From Rhodopirellula halodulae (lineage in GTDB: Bacteria; Planctomycetota; Planctomycetia; Pirellulales; Pirellulaceae): a stretch of 64,000 nucleotides of DNA. Location of the stretch: the NCBI RefSeq assembly GCF_020966775.1, contig NZ_JAJKFV010000011.1, positions 361,023-425,022 of the forward strand, given 5' to 3'. Of this stretch, positions 27,027-36,983 are shown piece after piece. A program made the translations under genes and the position numbers. The notes below the pieces were generated by a model, which was given only the letters and a program-made list of their open reading frames with translations, did no database searches and was not told the DNA's origin. Every line of letters begins with the position of its first letter. Within the stretch, counting starts at the first letter, position 1.

Positions 27027-27857
27027 TCAGGGAGTGAGTTTCAGCTCCACGAATCGTCGAACTTGCTCCGTGATCGCACGCTCGGTCGGCAAGCGTTCCA
27101 TCGAACTGGCACCGTAGAACCCGTCAATCGGACAGCGATCCATCACGTACTGAGCGTCGTCAGGCTCGGCAATCGGCCCTCCGTGACACAACACATACAC
27201 ATTCGACCGAACGGATCTCGCGGCTTCTGCAATTTCGTTCACCGCTCGAACACTGTCGTCCAACGTCATCGCGGTTTGAGCTCCAATGGTTCCCGAGGTC
27301 GTCAGCCCCATGTGAGCGACGATCACATCCGCTCCCACCGAAGTCAGCTCGCGAGCCTGCGAAGCATCAAATGCGTACGGCGTGGTCAGCAAGTCCATGT
27401 TGTGCGCCGCCGCGATGCATTCGATCTCCAAAGCGAAACTCATCCCGGTCTCTTCCAAGTTCGCGCGGAAGGTTCCATCGATCAAACCAACGGTCGGGAA
27501 GTTCTGCACGCCCGCATAGCCCAGTGATTTCAGCTCATGCAGAAAGTGATCTCGCAACAGAAAAGGATCGGTGCCGCAAACCCCCGCCAAGACCGGCGTG
27601 TGCTTCACCGCGGTCAAAACCTCCGGTGCCAACTCCTTCACGATTTCATTCGCGTTTCCGTAAGGCAACAAGCCCGACAAGGATCCCCGTCCCGCCATCC
27701 GGTAACGCCCCGAGTTGTAAACGACGATCAAATCGATCCCGGCCGCTTCTTCGCACTTCGCCGAGATCCCCGTTCCAGCTCCGCCGCCGATGATCGGCTG
27801 ACCGGAGGCACGCTTTTTCTCAAAACCAGCCAGGATGGATGCTCGGGAATGACTCAT
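27027..27857 (-). CDS. Phosphoenolpyruvate hydrolase family (TIM-barrel, PF09370-type) protein
   Basis: 276 residues of a TIM-barrel family often called TIM-barrel signal transduction or PEP hydrolase-like. Typical segments are [83 protein letters not shown] and [14 protein letters not shown]. It probably acts on a C-C or C-P bond of a small carboxylic substrate; the biochemical role is poorly defined. The ATG at 27857 gives the conserved start; the longer frame is not supported. Confidence 0.85.
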   Translation of the reverse strand: MSHSRASILAGFEKKRASGQPIIGGGAGTGISAKCEEAAGIDLIVVYNSGRYRMAGRGSLSGLLPYGNANEIVKELAPEVLTAVKHTPVLAGVCGTDPFLLRDHFLHELKSLGYAGVQNFPTVGLIDGTFRANLEETGMSFALEIECIAAAHNMDLLTTPYAFDASQARELTSVGADVIVAHMGLTTSGTIGAQTAMTLDDSVRAVNEIAEAARSVRSNVYVLCHGGPIAEPDDAQYVMDRCPIDGFYGASSMERLPTERAITEQVRRFVELKLTP

Positions 27858-27982
27858 AGGAAACTGTTCGACACAAAAACGAGACGAGAAGCAGACAAGT
27901 TGCGGCAGGCAGCGATGCGGCTCAAAACCTAGAACACGATCGTTCCACGTGTGCAAACCGCAGGGACCGCCGACAGTGAACA

Positions 27983-28013
27983 CGGTAAGCAAACCGGCGC
28001 GGTAAGCAAGCCG
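27983..28013. repeat. Short direct repeat CGGTAAGCAARCCG x2
   Basis: Two 14-base copies (27983-27996 and 28000-28013) differ at one base, with a 17-base period. They lie about 125-155 bases upstream of the PEP-hydrolase-family gene and downstream of the sensor kinase. A regulator-binding site is possible but unproven. Confidence 0.35.
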
Positions 28014-28081
28014 ACAGTTCCAATGAACTGGTTCAGAGCACCTTGCTCAGACAACCAGCGACGCCGCAACGTCGCGGGATC

Positions 28082-30826
28082 TCAGGAGGTCAGACGCGAA
28101 ATCATCTGGATCAGCTTTTGTTGATCCAGCGGCTTGGTCGTGTAGTCGGTGCATCCCGCGGCCAGACACTCTTCGCGGTCGCTCTTCATCGCATTGGCCG
28201 TCAACGCGATGATCGGCAACTTGCAATCACGACGTCTCAATTCCGCCGTGGCTTCGTAGCCATCCATGACGGGCATTTGCATGTCCATCACGATCAGATC
28301 AACCGGCGGAGATTCCTTGGACTCGATGAAGTCAATCGCCTCCTTGCCATTGGTGGCGGTGTAAACCGTGCTACCGGCTTTCTCAATGAAGTGCTGAGCC
28401 AGATAGCGAATGTCACGCCGGTCATCGACCACCAACACATTGGCTGTCAATCGAATGTCGGACTTCGGAGCTTTCTTCTCCGGTTGGGTGTTCAGGTTGG
28501 GTTGGATCAACTTGTCAGCCGCTTTCACCTTCAAGCTCAGCGTGAATCGACTGCCGCGACCGGGCTGACTGGAAACATCGATCTGGCCGCCCAACGCGTG
28601 CGACAATCGACGGCAGATCGTCAGTCCCAATCCGGTCCCGCCATAAGAACGGGTGGAAGTGTTGTCCAACTGCGTGAAGGGCTCGAACAGCGAATCCAAC
28701 TTCTCCTTTGGAATCCCCACGCCCGTATCGATGATGTCGAAGTACAACAAACTCGAACGTTCGTCGTAACGGACGTGCAAATGCACTTCACCGTCATTGG
28801 TGAACTTGATCGCATTGCCAACCAGGTTCAACAAAATTTGCCGCAACCGAATCGCGTCCGTGCGAATGGTTTCGGGGATCGGTCCTGCAAACGTGATCTT
28901 CAGCGGCAGATCCTTTTCCGCTGCCCGGACATCCATCAATGATCGAACGTCGCCGACGATCGAATCCGGACGAATCGGTTGTTCTTGCAACTCCATCTTT
29001 CCAGCGTCAATCTTCGACAGGTCCAAAATGTCGTTGATGATCGTCAACAAGAAGTTGCCATTGCGCCGGATGGTCTCAACGACCAACAAGTTGTCGGGAT
29101 CCTTCAGGTGATCAATCAAGATGTCAGCGTGCCCGAGAATCGCGGACATGGGCGTGCGAATTTCGTGCGACATGTTGGCCAAGAATTCACCGCGAGAACG
29201 GTTGGCCATCTCGGCGGATTGTTTGGCTTGCTGAAGTGACTGTTCGAATAGTTTTCGATCCGTGATGTCTTGGACCGTGCCCACGCGACGAATGACGCGG
29301 CGGTTGTCTGCGTTGCCCTCTCGAAACGTACGGCCGGTGTCGATCAACCAGCGGGTCTCTCCGTCGGGCCGAACAATCCGAAACTCAATCGAGTGTTTTT
29401 CGGGACCATCCGCAGCCATGGATTGATCCAGCACTTCTTGAAACGCTTCGCGGTCTTTGGGGTGAATCAGCGAAAGGTAACGGTCCGCACTCGGGTTTCC
29501 TTCGGGTGGCAAACCAAGAATGCGAAACAGTTCGTCGGACCAAACACTCAACGCATCGGTTTCGTGAATGTCGTAGGTTCCGAATCCGGTGGTCTCGGCT
29601 GCCAAACGCAATCGACTTTCACTTGCTTCAATATCGGCAGCACGCTGACGCAGCGATTCTTCGGCGACGTGGCGGTCGTGTACATCGATCACGCTGCCGA
29701 TGTAGCCTTCGAAGTTGCCTTTGGCATCAAACTTTGGCCGCCCCGCATCGATCGCCCATCGATAGGTCCCTTTGGAAGTGCGAAGGCGATAATCGTGCTC
29801 AAACGGTCGACGGCTATTCAAGGACGACATGATGATCTCACGAGTTTCCTCGCGGTCATCGGGATGCACCATGTCCAACCATCCGGTCCCCAGGCCATCC
29901 ATCTGCGATTGACCGGTGTAGTCCTGCCAACCTCGCGAAAGAAAAGTGCAGGCGTGGTTCACGTCGGTCACCCACAACATCGCCGGCGCCGCGTCGGTCA
30001 TTTCGCGAAAATACTGTTCGCGTCGGCGGATTGATTCAGCGATCTGCTCATGCTCCGTCGCGTCGTAGAAGTAACACACGACACCGTGACTGCCGTCCGG
30101 CAAAGTTGTGCGTTCAATTTCCCATTCGTACGCTTCGATTTCAGAGGTGTCGTTACGATGCTCGACAAAACCCGGTGCCTGATATCGCTCTCCGGTCTTC
30201 AACGTGTGTTGAAAATGCTCGACGATCTCCGCAGCGAAATCCGAACGCCATAACGTGTGCATGATGGTTTTGAAGTCGTAACCCTCAATCGGCTGAAACT
30301 GGCGAAAGACCTCTTTTGTTCCGTTGCTGACATATCGCATCTTTAAATTGGAATCGACAACGTAAATCCCAAAGGGGCTGTTCTGAACCAAGCTCTCAAA
30401 AGTCTCCTGGGAACGCTTCAGCACCTCCTCCGCGTTCTTCTGTGGCGTGATGTCGACCGCCGCCAAGAGGGACGAAACTGGTTTGCGTTCGCCCCCCGTT
30501 TCTTCAAACACAATCCTCTTACGAATACTTAACCAGCGGACTTCGCCTGAGCGATGAATGATCCGATGCTCCATCGAGAATTCACCGACTCCCTTCGGGT
30601 CCATCGAATCCGCCAAACAGGCTTCGATCTCGGCACGGTCGTCCGGGTGAAACTTCGAATGCACATCGTCACGGCTGATCTTTTCGCCGTAGGGCAGGTC
30701 GAACAGTTTGGCAGCATGTTCGTCCGCCGACGCCAATTGCGTGGCGTAGTCGATGTGAATGACACCGATCGATGACATCGAAAGTGCCAACCGAAGTTGT
30801 TGTTCTGAGGTGGTAAGTTCACTCAT
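28082..30826 (-). CDS. Multi-PAS hybrid histidine kinase with C-terminal receiver
   Basis: 914 residues with no membrane span, so cytoplasmic. About four PAS/PAC units come first (PAC signatures of the type DITPQK, DATEHEQ, DVHDRH and DITDRK). They are followed by HisKA with the phospho-acceptor in ANMSHEIRTPMSA, an ATPase domain with NLVGNAIKF, DTGVGIP and GGTGLGL, and a receiver domain with VVDDRR, the phospho-acceptor Asp in VMDMQMP, and TKPLD. Its ATG overlaps the stop of the larger CheB-CheR kinase (ATGA). The kinase and receiver regions of the two proteins are clearly paralogous. Probably takes signal downstream of, or in complex with, that protein. Confidence 0.92.
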   Translation of the reverse strand: MSELTTSEQQLRLALSMSSIGVIHIDYATQLASADEHAAKLFDLPYGEKISRDDVHSKFHPDDRAEIEACLADSMDPKGVGEFSMEHRIIHRSGEVRWLSIRKRIVFEETGGERKPVSSLLAAVDITPQKNAEEVLKRSQETFESLVQNSPFGIYVVDSNLKMRYVSNGTKEVFRQFQPIEGYDFKTIMHTLWRSDFAAEIVEHFQHTLKTGERYQAPGFVEHRNDTSEIEAYEWEIERTTLPDGSHGVVCYFYDATEHEQIAESIRRREQYFREMTDAAPAMLWVTDVNHACTFLSRGWQDYTGQSQMDGLGTGWLDMVHPDDREETREIIMSSLNSRRPFEHDYRLRTSKGTYRWAIDAGRPKFDAKGNFEGYIGSVIDVHDRHVAEESLRQRAADIEASESRLRLAAETTGFGTYDIHETDALSVWSDELFRILGLPPEGNPSADRYLSLIHPKDREAFQEVLDQSMAADGPEKHSIEFRIVRPDGETRWLIDTGRTFREGNADNRRVIRRVGTVQDITDRKLFEQSLQQAKQSAEMANRSRGEFLANMSHEIRTPMSAILGHADILIDHLKDPDNLLVVETIRRNGNFLLTIINDILDLSKIDAGKMELQEQPIRPDSIVGDVRSLMDVRAAEKDLPLKITFAGPIPETIRTDAIRLRQILLNLVGNAIKFTNDGEVHLHVRYDERSSLLYFDIIDTGVGIPKEKLDSLFEPFTQLDNTSTRSYGGTGLGLTICRRLSHALGGQIDVSSQPGRGSRFTLSLKVKAADKLIQPNLNTQPEKKAPKSDIRLTANVLVVDDRRDIRYLAQHFIEKAGSTVYTATNGKEAIDFIESKESPPVDLIVMDMQMPVMDGYEATAELRRRDCKLPIIALTANAMKSDREECLAAGCTDYTTKPLDQQKLIQMISRLTS

Positions 30827-33800
30827 GTCAGTTTGTTTACCAATTGAATGAGTTTTGCTGCGTCAATCGGTTTACTCAGGTAGTCGTTGCATCCCGCTTC
30901 CAGGCACAGGTTCATGTCGCCCTGCATCGCATCCGCCGTCAGCGCGATGATGGGACCTTCAAACCCGAGTTCACGTAATTTTTTGGCGGTGGCATATCCG
31001 TCCAACGTTGGCATTTGCATGTCCAGCACGATCACGTCCGGACAGTTGTCCTCTTCCATGCATCGGATCACCGTGTCCACCGCTTGTTGACCGTCTTCAC
31101 ATTCATCGACCGTGGCCCCCGCCTTGGTCAAAATTCGTTTACTCAGAAACCGAATGTCTCGGCGATCGTCCACGATCAAAGCGTAGCAGTCCAAGCTGAT
31201 GGTGGCGTCCGATGATCCCGCAAGTGCCGCGACAGCTTCATGGTGATCATCCCGATGATCCACCAATTCGACGTCCGTCAAATCGCCGGTCGACACACAG
31301 AGCGTGAACGTGCTGCCTTCTCCCAGCTGGCTGCGGAACGAAATCTCGCCCCCCAGCATTTCCGCCAATCGTTGACTGATCGTCAGCCCCAAACCCGTGC
31401 CGCCAAAGGTGCGGCTGACACTGCTATCGCCCTGCGAAAACGGCTGGAACAACTGCGATTGCTGGTCGTCTGAGATACCAATGCCCGTGTCGATCACGTC
31501 CATGCACAACCGATCGGGCGACGACTTCATGCGTACCGCCAAAGTCACGCTTCCCGACGGTGTGAACTTGATTGCATTGCCGACCAAGTTGATCAGAACC
31601 TGTTTCAATCGCTTTGAATCGGATTGGATGAATTGTGGCAACTGATCGTCGTATTGGACCGTCAGTTCCAAACCGGCTTCCTTCGCACGGACCTCCATGA
31701 TGCTGCGAACGTCTTCGATCAAACGACAGGGATCAAACCGCTCTTGCTCGACGTCCAACTTGCCTGCTTCGATCTTCGAAAGATCCAAGATGTCGTTGAT
31801 GATGTCCAGCAAGTAATCCCCATTGCGACGAATGGTTTGCAGGTGATGCGACGCCTCTTCGTCATGAATGAATTCCTGCAGCAACTCGGCATACCCCAAG
31901 ATGGCCGTCATCGGCGTGCGAATTTCGTGAGACATGTTGGCCAAGAAGGCACTTTTGGATGCGCTGGCCTCGTTCGCACGTCGTTCACTTTCCCGAAGCG
32001 TCTCGGCTTGGACATGTTCCTGCGTGCTATCCCAGTTCACGCCGTACATGCGAGTCACCTTGCCCGATTTTCCTCGGACAATTTCGCCCATGCCGGTGAT
32101 CCATCGCAACTCACCATCCGGCTTCACAATCCGAAACTCAAACTCGTAATCGCATTCGCCTTGGGTTGCTTCCTCCCAGTGTTCTTTCAGTCCTGCGAGA
32201 TCCTCGGGGTGCACCAGTGAGAACAGCAGGTCGGGATTGGCTCCGTCTTCCGGCTGCAGCCCAAGCAACTCGTACAGTTCCTTGGTCCAATAGCTTTTCT
32301 TCGGAGTCCATTCCCACGCCGCCATGCCGCCGGCTCGCAACGCCATTTGCATTCGACGCGACGCGTTCTTTTTGGCCTGTTCGGACTTCACGCGATCCGT
32401 CACATCACGAACGATTCCGACGTACTTGTGTTCGCCGGACAAGGACGTTTCGCTGACCGACAAATCCAAATCGAACGTGGAACCGTCTTTGCGACGACCG
32501 ATGACCTGTCGTTGATGGCCAATGATGTGCTGCTGCCCGGTTCGGTCGTAAGTCTTTAAATAGCCGTCGTGTTCGCTGTGTTCGGGCTCGGGCATCAGCA
32601 TGTTGATGTTTTTGCCGATCAATTCATCCAACTCGAACCCAAATATCTTGGTCGCCGCGACATTGACTGAGTTGATGATTCCGCGTCGATCGATGGTGAT
32701 GATCCCATCGACCGCCGTGTTGAAGATTGCTTCCAAACGCACCGCAATTTCGCGATTTTCAAGCTCGGCCTTCTTTCGGTCTCGAATGTCCACACCGGAG
32801 GGGATCAGATATTCAATCTCGCCCTGATCATCGAAGACGGGTGCGATCATGAAATCAATCAACACCCCTTCCTCACCAGCCGAGAACAGTGACACGTCAA
32901 AGCGTACCGGTTCGCCCTCAAACGCCTTCTGCATTGCATCTTGCATTTGCTTCTGCACCGCGGCGTCGTAGCTCCACCAAGGTGCTTCCGCGAACGGTTT
33001 TCCGATGACGTCGTCTCGCTGCACTTTCGCGATCGCCAGTGACCGATCGTCCACCTCCACCAACAACCCGTCCCGATCGATCACGCCGACCAGCCCCAAT
33101 TGATTGTTGATCACGCGTCGAAGGTGAGCCTCGCGTCCAGCCAACTCGATACGACTTTGCTTTTGATCGTGAACATCAATGTTCATCCCGACCCAACGCG
33201 CGACGCTGCCGTCCGGTCCCCGCTGCGGCGCGGTTCGGACTTGGAACCATCGGTAATCACCGAAACGACTGAGCAGCCGATACTCCATGACCAAAGGACT
33301 GCCTTTCGCCACGGCATCGGTCCAAAGTTTCCATGTCAATTCGCGATCGTCTGGATGAATCGCATTCAACCAACCATCGCCTATCCACTGTTCATAAGTT
33401 TGGCCGGTGTATTCCCGCCAACTGGGCGAATCCGATTGCACCGTGCCGGCCGCATCCGTGATCCAAACGATCTGTGCCGAGGCACGGACCAACGTTTGGA
33501 ACAGTTCTTCGCTTTCACTGAGCTGCGTCACATCCGTGAAGGTCAAAACGATCCCGTCGAGATTGCCCGTGTGGGATCGGTACGGCAGCACTCGGCGAAT
33601 GAATGCTTTTCCTGAGTTTGCCACGATGGTGTCTTCCATCCCATCGGATTTCACCAGCTCATCCCAGGCCGGCAGGGCAGGCATGTCGTGAACATTGGGC
33701 ACAATTTGCGTCAGCGGACGTCCGATGTCCGTGGCGATCAATCCATAAATTTCCGTCGCCGCGGGAGTGAAACTACGGATCGACAAGTCATCGTCCAAGA

Positions 33801-36042
33801 AAATGGTGGCGATGCGAGTGCTCCGCAATAGATTCTCCAGGTCCGAATTGGCTCGGGCGACCGCTTCGCTGGTGGTGCGGATTTCCTCTTTTGAGTTTTC
33901 CAGTTTTTCATTCGCGGCTTGCAGCCCGCGGTTCATGGCCAGTAACTCGTCGTAGGAAGACTTCAACTCCTCGTTGGTCGCTTCCATCTCCTGCATCGAG
34001 CGTTCCAGGTCATCTCGCGTGGTCGCAAGCTCCTGTTCCAATTGTTCGATCAGGTGTTGAGCTTCCTCGTTGGAAAACTCTCGTGGTGGCAGACCTTCGC
34101 TCGTGTCGGTGGAACCATCTTTTTCCAACACCGGCACACCGATGTCCTGGAAGACGACCATGAACAATTCCGATTCGTGGCCCAATTGCATCATGGGCTG
34201 AATCGTCAGCTTGACTCGTTGGTGGCCTTTGTCGGTGGCCAGATACAGGTCCTCACGAACCACACGCCGCCGATTGACCTTGGCTTCCGCGAACGCACTC
34301 CGCAAACCGATCCGCAGACCACGACTGGCCATCTTAATGAGATTGTTCTGAAACAGTCCCTCACCGCTGGAAAGATAAGGACTGGTGTCTGCCAACGAGC
34401 ACACCACTTGGCCTTCGAGGTCGACCACCACCGACTTCGGTGCGAACTCATCCAAGACAATTCGCTGCAAGACCTGATGGATTTCTTGGCTGTCATCACC
34501 CGATGGCAAAATTGCTGCGGGACGCGCCGCTTCCACCGCACTCAAGAAACCTCGTGAATCGCTGCTGGATTCCAACGTTGCACTGCCGCGGCGCTGGTTG
34601 ATTCGATGGGTCGAATTCACGCTGCGAAATAGCTCGCCATGCGACGAAATCGTCTCGCTGGGTCCGAGGAACAAAAAGCCATTGGGGCGTAGTGCGTAGT
34701 GGAACAGCGGGATGAGCTTCTTCTGCAGATGAGGCCCCAAGTAAATCAACAGATTTCGGCAGGAAATCAGATCCTGTCGAGAGAACGGAGCGTCACTGAT
34801 CAGGTTGTGCAATGAAAACAGAATCGACTCACGCAAATCACGTTTAACGTGATAGCGTTTTCCTCGCTTCACAAAGAAACGCTTCAGCCGCTCGTCGGAC
34901 ACATGTTCGGCGATCCCCAGTGAGTAAACGCCCTGCCGCGCCGTCGCCAACGCTCGCTCGTCAATGTCACTGGCGATGATTTGAAAGGTAGGCAGTTCAA
35001 TCTCATCGTTTGATTCGCTTCGCTGCGTCTGCCATCGATCTAAATGCTCGTAGCACAACATGGCCAAGGTGTAGGCCTCCTCTCCCGTCGCGCATCCAGG
35101 AACCCAAATTCGTACGGGATCCGCCGGCGAACGACCTTGAAAGATCCGCGGCAGCACATTCTCCGCCAGACGCTCGAACGACTCTGGGTCGCGAAAGAAT
35201 GTCGTGACGCCAATCAGCAATTCTCGAAACAGATTCTGTGCTTCTTCTTGGTCATCCCTCATTCGCGTGAGGTAATCCGCCACGCTGGGAATTTGCAGCA
35301 CCTGCATCCGCCGCAGGATGCGACGAGTCAACGTCCCGACTTTGTAATGCCGAAAGTTGTGCTTCGTCGCCGCATACAACACGTCAGCGACTTCCGGGAT
35401 CGCATGCTCGATTTGTTGCAGGATCGTTCCGTCACCAATCTCTTCGGACTGATGGGTCAAGTAGCGAACATAGTCTTTCAGTTCATGTGCAATGCTCTCC
35501 GGTGTCAGCACGTGATCGGCAACACCGGTGGTGGCGGCGTTCCGGGGCATCGAATCAAATCGAGCGGAGCTGGATGTTTGCGCGAAAGTCATCCCGCCCG
35601 CGTCGCTGATTGACTTCAGCCCCAGCGTTCCATCCGTTCCCATCCCCGAAAGGATCACGCCAACCCCCATGTCACCTTGGGTTTCGGCAATCGAATGGAA
35701 GAAGTAATCGATCGGCGTCGCGGTTGACTCGTTCGTCGCCTGCTTGACCACCAATCGAGACGTGCGACTGATCGACAACAAACTGTTCGGTGGACATAGA
35801 TAAACGTGGTTGGGCTTCAACAATTTACGAGAGTTCACCTCCACCAGGTGCAGAGACGTTGTCTCGGCCAAGCGAAGAGCCAACGGGGACTGCAACTCCG
35901 ATTGATCCTGCGCGACGAATACCACCGACAAATTGGGCGAATCACCCAACGCCGCCAAAAACTCTTGCAGAGCTTCCAGTCCACCGGCGCCGGCTCCCAC
36001 ACCGACCACCAGTGATTTCGATCGTGTTTGTGGTTCGCTCAA
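30823..36042 (-). CDS. CheB-CheR-PAS-histidine kinase-receiver fusion, degenerate CheB site
   Basis: 1739 residues. Residues about 10-195 are a CheB methylesterase-like domain and about 215-490 a CheR methyltransferase with an intact SAM motif (VPGCATGEEAYTL) and NLLIYL. A coiled coil (about 650-745) follows, then several PAS domains, HisKA (ANMSHEIRTPMTA), an ATPase domain (NLVGNAIKF, DTGIGIS, GGTGLGL) and a receiver (VDDRR, VLDMQMP, SKPID). In the CheB part the usual GASAGG serine is glycine (G18 in GAGAGG) and the usual VQH histidine is replaced (VAQ, Q45). The aspartate in GMGTDG remains. Methylesterase activity is therefore doubtful, while methyltransferase activity looks possible. No chemoreceptor genes are nearby. 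Coupled by ATGA to the second kinase. Confidence 0.93.
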   Translation of the reverse strand: MSEPQTRSKSLVVGVGAGAGGLEALQEFLAALGDSPNLSVVFVAQDQSELQSPLALRLAETTSLHLVEVNSRKLLKPNHVYLCPPNSLLSISRTSRLVVKQATNESTATPIDYFFHSIAETQGDMGVGVILSGMGTDGTLGLKSISDAGGMTFAQTSSSARFDSMPRNAATTGVADHVLTPESIAHELKDYVRYLTHQSEEIGDGTILQQIEHAIPEVADVLYAATKHNFRHYKVGTLTRRILRRMQVLQIPSVADYLTRMRDDQEEAQNLFRELLIGVTTFFRDPESFERLAENVLPRIFQGRSPADPVRIWVPGCATGEEAYTLAMLCYEHLDRWQTQRSESNDEIELPTFQIIASDIDERALATARQGVYSLGIAEHVSDERLKRFFVKRGKRYHVKRDLRESILFSLHNLISDAPFSRQDLISCRNLLIYLGPHLQKKLIPLFHYALRPNGFLFLGPSETISSHGELFRSVNSTHRINQRRGSATLESSSDSRGFLSAVEAARPAAILPSGDDSQEIHQVLQRIVLDEFAPKSVVVDLEGQVVCSLADTSPYLSSGEGLFQNNLIKMASRGLRIGLRSAFAEAKVNRRRVVREDLYLATDKGHQRVKLTIQPMMQLGHESELFMVVFQDIGVPVLEKDGSTDTSEGLPPREFSNEEAQHLIEQLEQELATTRDDLERSMQEMEATNEELKSSYDELLAMNRGLQAANEKLENSKEEIRTTSEAVARANSDLENLLRSTRIATIFLDDDLSIRSFTPAATEIYGLIATDIGRPLTQIVPNVHDMPALPAWDELVKSDGMEDTIVANSGKAFIRRVLPYRSHTGNLDGIVLTFTDVTQLSESEELFQTLVRASAQIVWITDAAGTVQSDSPSWREYTGQTYEQWIGDGWLNAIHPDDRELTWKLWTDAVAKGSPLVMEYRLLSRFGDYRWFQVRTAPQRGPDGSVARWVGMNIDVHDQKQSRIELAGREAHLRRVINNQLGLVGVIDRDGLLVEVDDRSLAIAKVQRDDVIGKPFAEAPWWSYDAAVQKQMQDAMQKAFEGEPVRFDVSLFSAGEEGVLIDFMIAPVFDDQGEIEYLIPSGVDIRDRKKAELENREIAVRLEAIFNTAVDGIITIDRRGIINSVNVAATKIFGFELDELIGKNINMLMPEPEHSEHDGYLKTYDRTGQQHIIGHQRQVIGRRKDGSTFDLDLSVSETSLSGEHKYVGIVRDVTDRVKSEQAKKNASRRMQMALRAGGMAAWEWTPKKSYWTKELYELLGLQPEDGANPDLLFSLVHPEDLAGLKEHWEEATQGECDYEFEFRIVKPDGELRWITGMGEIVRGKSGKVTRMYGVNWDSTQEHVQAETLRESERRANEASASKSAFLANMSHEIRTPMTAILGYAELLQEFIHDEEASHHLQTIRRNGDYLLDIINDILDLSKIEAGKLDVEQERFDPCRLIEDVRSIMEVRAKEAGLELTVQYDDQLPQFIQSDSKRLKQVLINLVGNAIKFTPSGSVTLAVRMKSSPDRLCMDVIDTGIGISDDQQSQLFQPFSQGDSSVSRTFGGTGLGLTISQRLAEMLGGEISFRSQLGEGSTFTLCVSTGDLTDVELVDHRDDHHEAVAALAGSSDATISLDCYALIVDDRRDIRFLSKRILTKAGATVDECEDGQQAVDTVIRCMEEDNCPDVIVLDMQMPTLDGYATAKKLRELGFEGPIIALTADAMQGDMNLCLEAGCNDYLSKPIDAAKLIQLVNKLT

Positions 36043-36142
36043 GGAAGTTGACTCTGTCCCTCAGCGGGAGCAACAAGAGAAAGCTCACGGAAGATCGCGA
36101 GCGGGGCGGACTCAATTTTGATGGCGACGGCGCGGCGGATGA

Positions 36143-36391
36143 TCATGATTGTCGCTCGGCAATTGCCTGTTCCAAGAACAACTCCAGATCTTCCGGGCGG
36201 TAATAGCGATAGCCGGTCAAACGGTTCTTCTGCGGGACCAAACGCCCTGATTTGTCCCAGTTCCGAAGCGTCTCTTTGCTAACGCCGAGAAACGCGGCCG
36301 CTTCACCGACTCGATACCAACCATCGAAGCAGGGAGCACAGTGCTCAGTGCGAGTCTCTGTGAAAGTCTCTGTGCGATGCTGTGTGCTCAT
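36143..36391 (-). CDS. Small MerR/excisionase-type helix-turn-helix protein
   Basis: 82 residues. The core WYRVGEAAAFLGVSKETLRNW...GRLVP...GYRYY is a MerR-type winged helix used by excisionases and small regulators. There is no dimerisation coil or effector domain. It ends about 100 bases before the start of the CheB-CheR kinase on the same strand, so it may share a transcript with the sensory genes or regulate them. An ATG 21 bases upstream (36412) is an alternative start. Confidence 0.72.
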   Translation of the reverse strand: MSTQHRTETFTETRTEHCAPCFDGWYRVGEAAAFLGVSKETLRNWDKSGRLVPQKNRLTGYRYYRPEDLELFLEQAIAERQS

Positions 36392-36738
36392 GGAAACGCT
36401 CCAAAGAATCAAACCTTACAAACGACCAAGGACGGAGATTGGACGCCAGAAGGACTTGGTGGTCAATCGACGCGTCGTTGCAAACACTTCGTCAATCTCA
36501 GATTGCCACCGCGACTGTTCGTTTAGCGTCCAAACCACCCGGTCTTCGGTCGCTGAGCAACCAACTCAGTCACATCGCCGAGCGACGACCGCGTCGGCAT
36601 GCTCGCAATCGGATTTGTGGTCCCGGCTCAGACTCGTACCGAACGGCTTTGGCACCTGATTCGCTTCTCTGTGGCTTTTGCGATCGCCACGAACGTCGTC
36701 GCGAGATGCAATTCCAGTTCCCATCGTTAGGCAATCCC
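36392..36738. other. Intergenic region, no gene seen
   Basis: 347 bases between the divergent HTH gene and a small lipoprotein. The overlapping short frames show no conserved features. No convincing terminator or repeat was seen; it should contain the two divergent promoters. Confidence 0.4.
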
Positions 36739-36918
36739 ATGCGCCAAACTCGAGACCTCATTCACTTTTTGCTGCTGACCGCAGCCATGGTTGCCGGCTT
36801 CATCGTTTCCGGTTGCGACAACAAAGAAACCGTGCTCGACGTTGACACACCGGACGGCGGTGTGGAAGTCAATCGTGACATCGACGACGGATCGCTTTCT
36901 GTTGACGTGCAGGACTGA
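36739..36918 (+). CDS. Small lipoprotein of unknown function
   Basis: 59 residues. A lipoprotein signal (hydrophobic FLLLTAAMVAGFIV, lipobox VSGC at about residues 23-26) is followed by a short acidic mature part (VLDVDTPDGGVEVNRDIDD). The frame is open upstream, but the ATG at 36739 places the signal correctly. Similar tiny acidic lipoproteins are common in this lineage; the role is unknown. It is 65 bases upstream of the cupin gene and may be co-transcribed. Confidence 0.6.
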   Translation: MRQTRDLIHFLLLTAAMVAGFIVSGCDNKETVLDVDTPDGGVEVNRDIDDGSLSVDVQD

Positions 36919-36983
36919 CTCTCGCGTCCCATTGCACGTCGATTCCGAACGCCGCACGTCAATCCAAAAGGTCACACATCATC

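Noticed and set aside
36382-36918. A 178-codon version of the small lipoprotein
   Set aside because: The upstream 119 codons have no coding character and would bury the lipoprotein signal inside the chain; the ATG at 36739 fits better.
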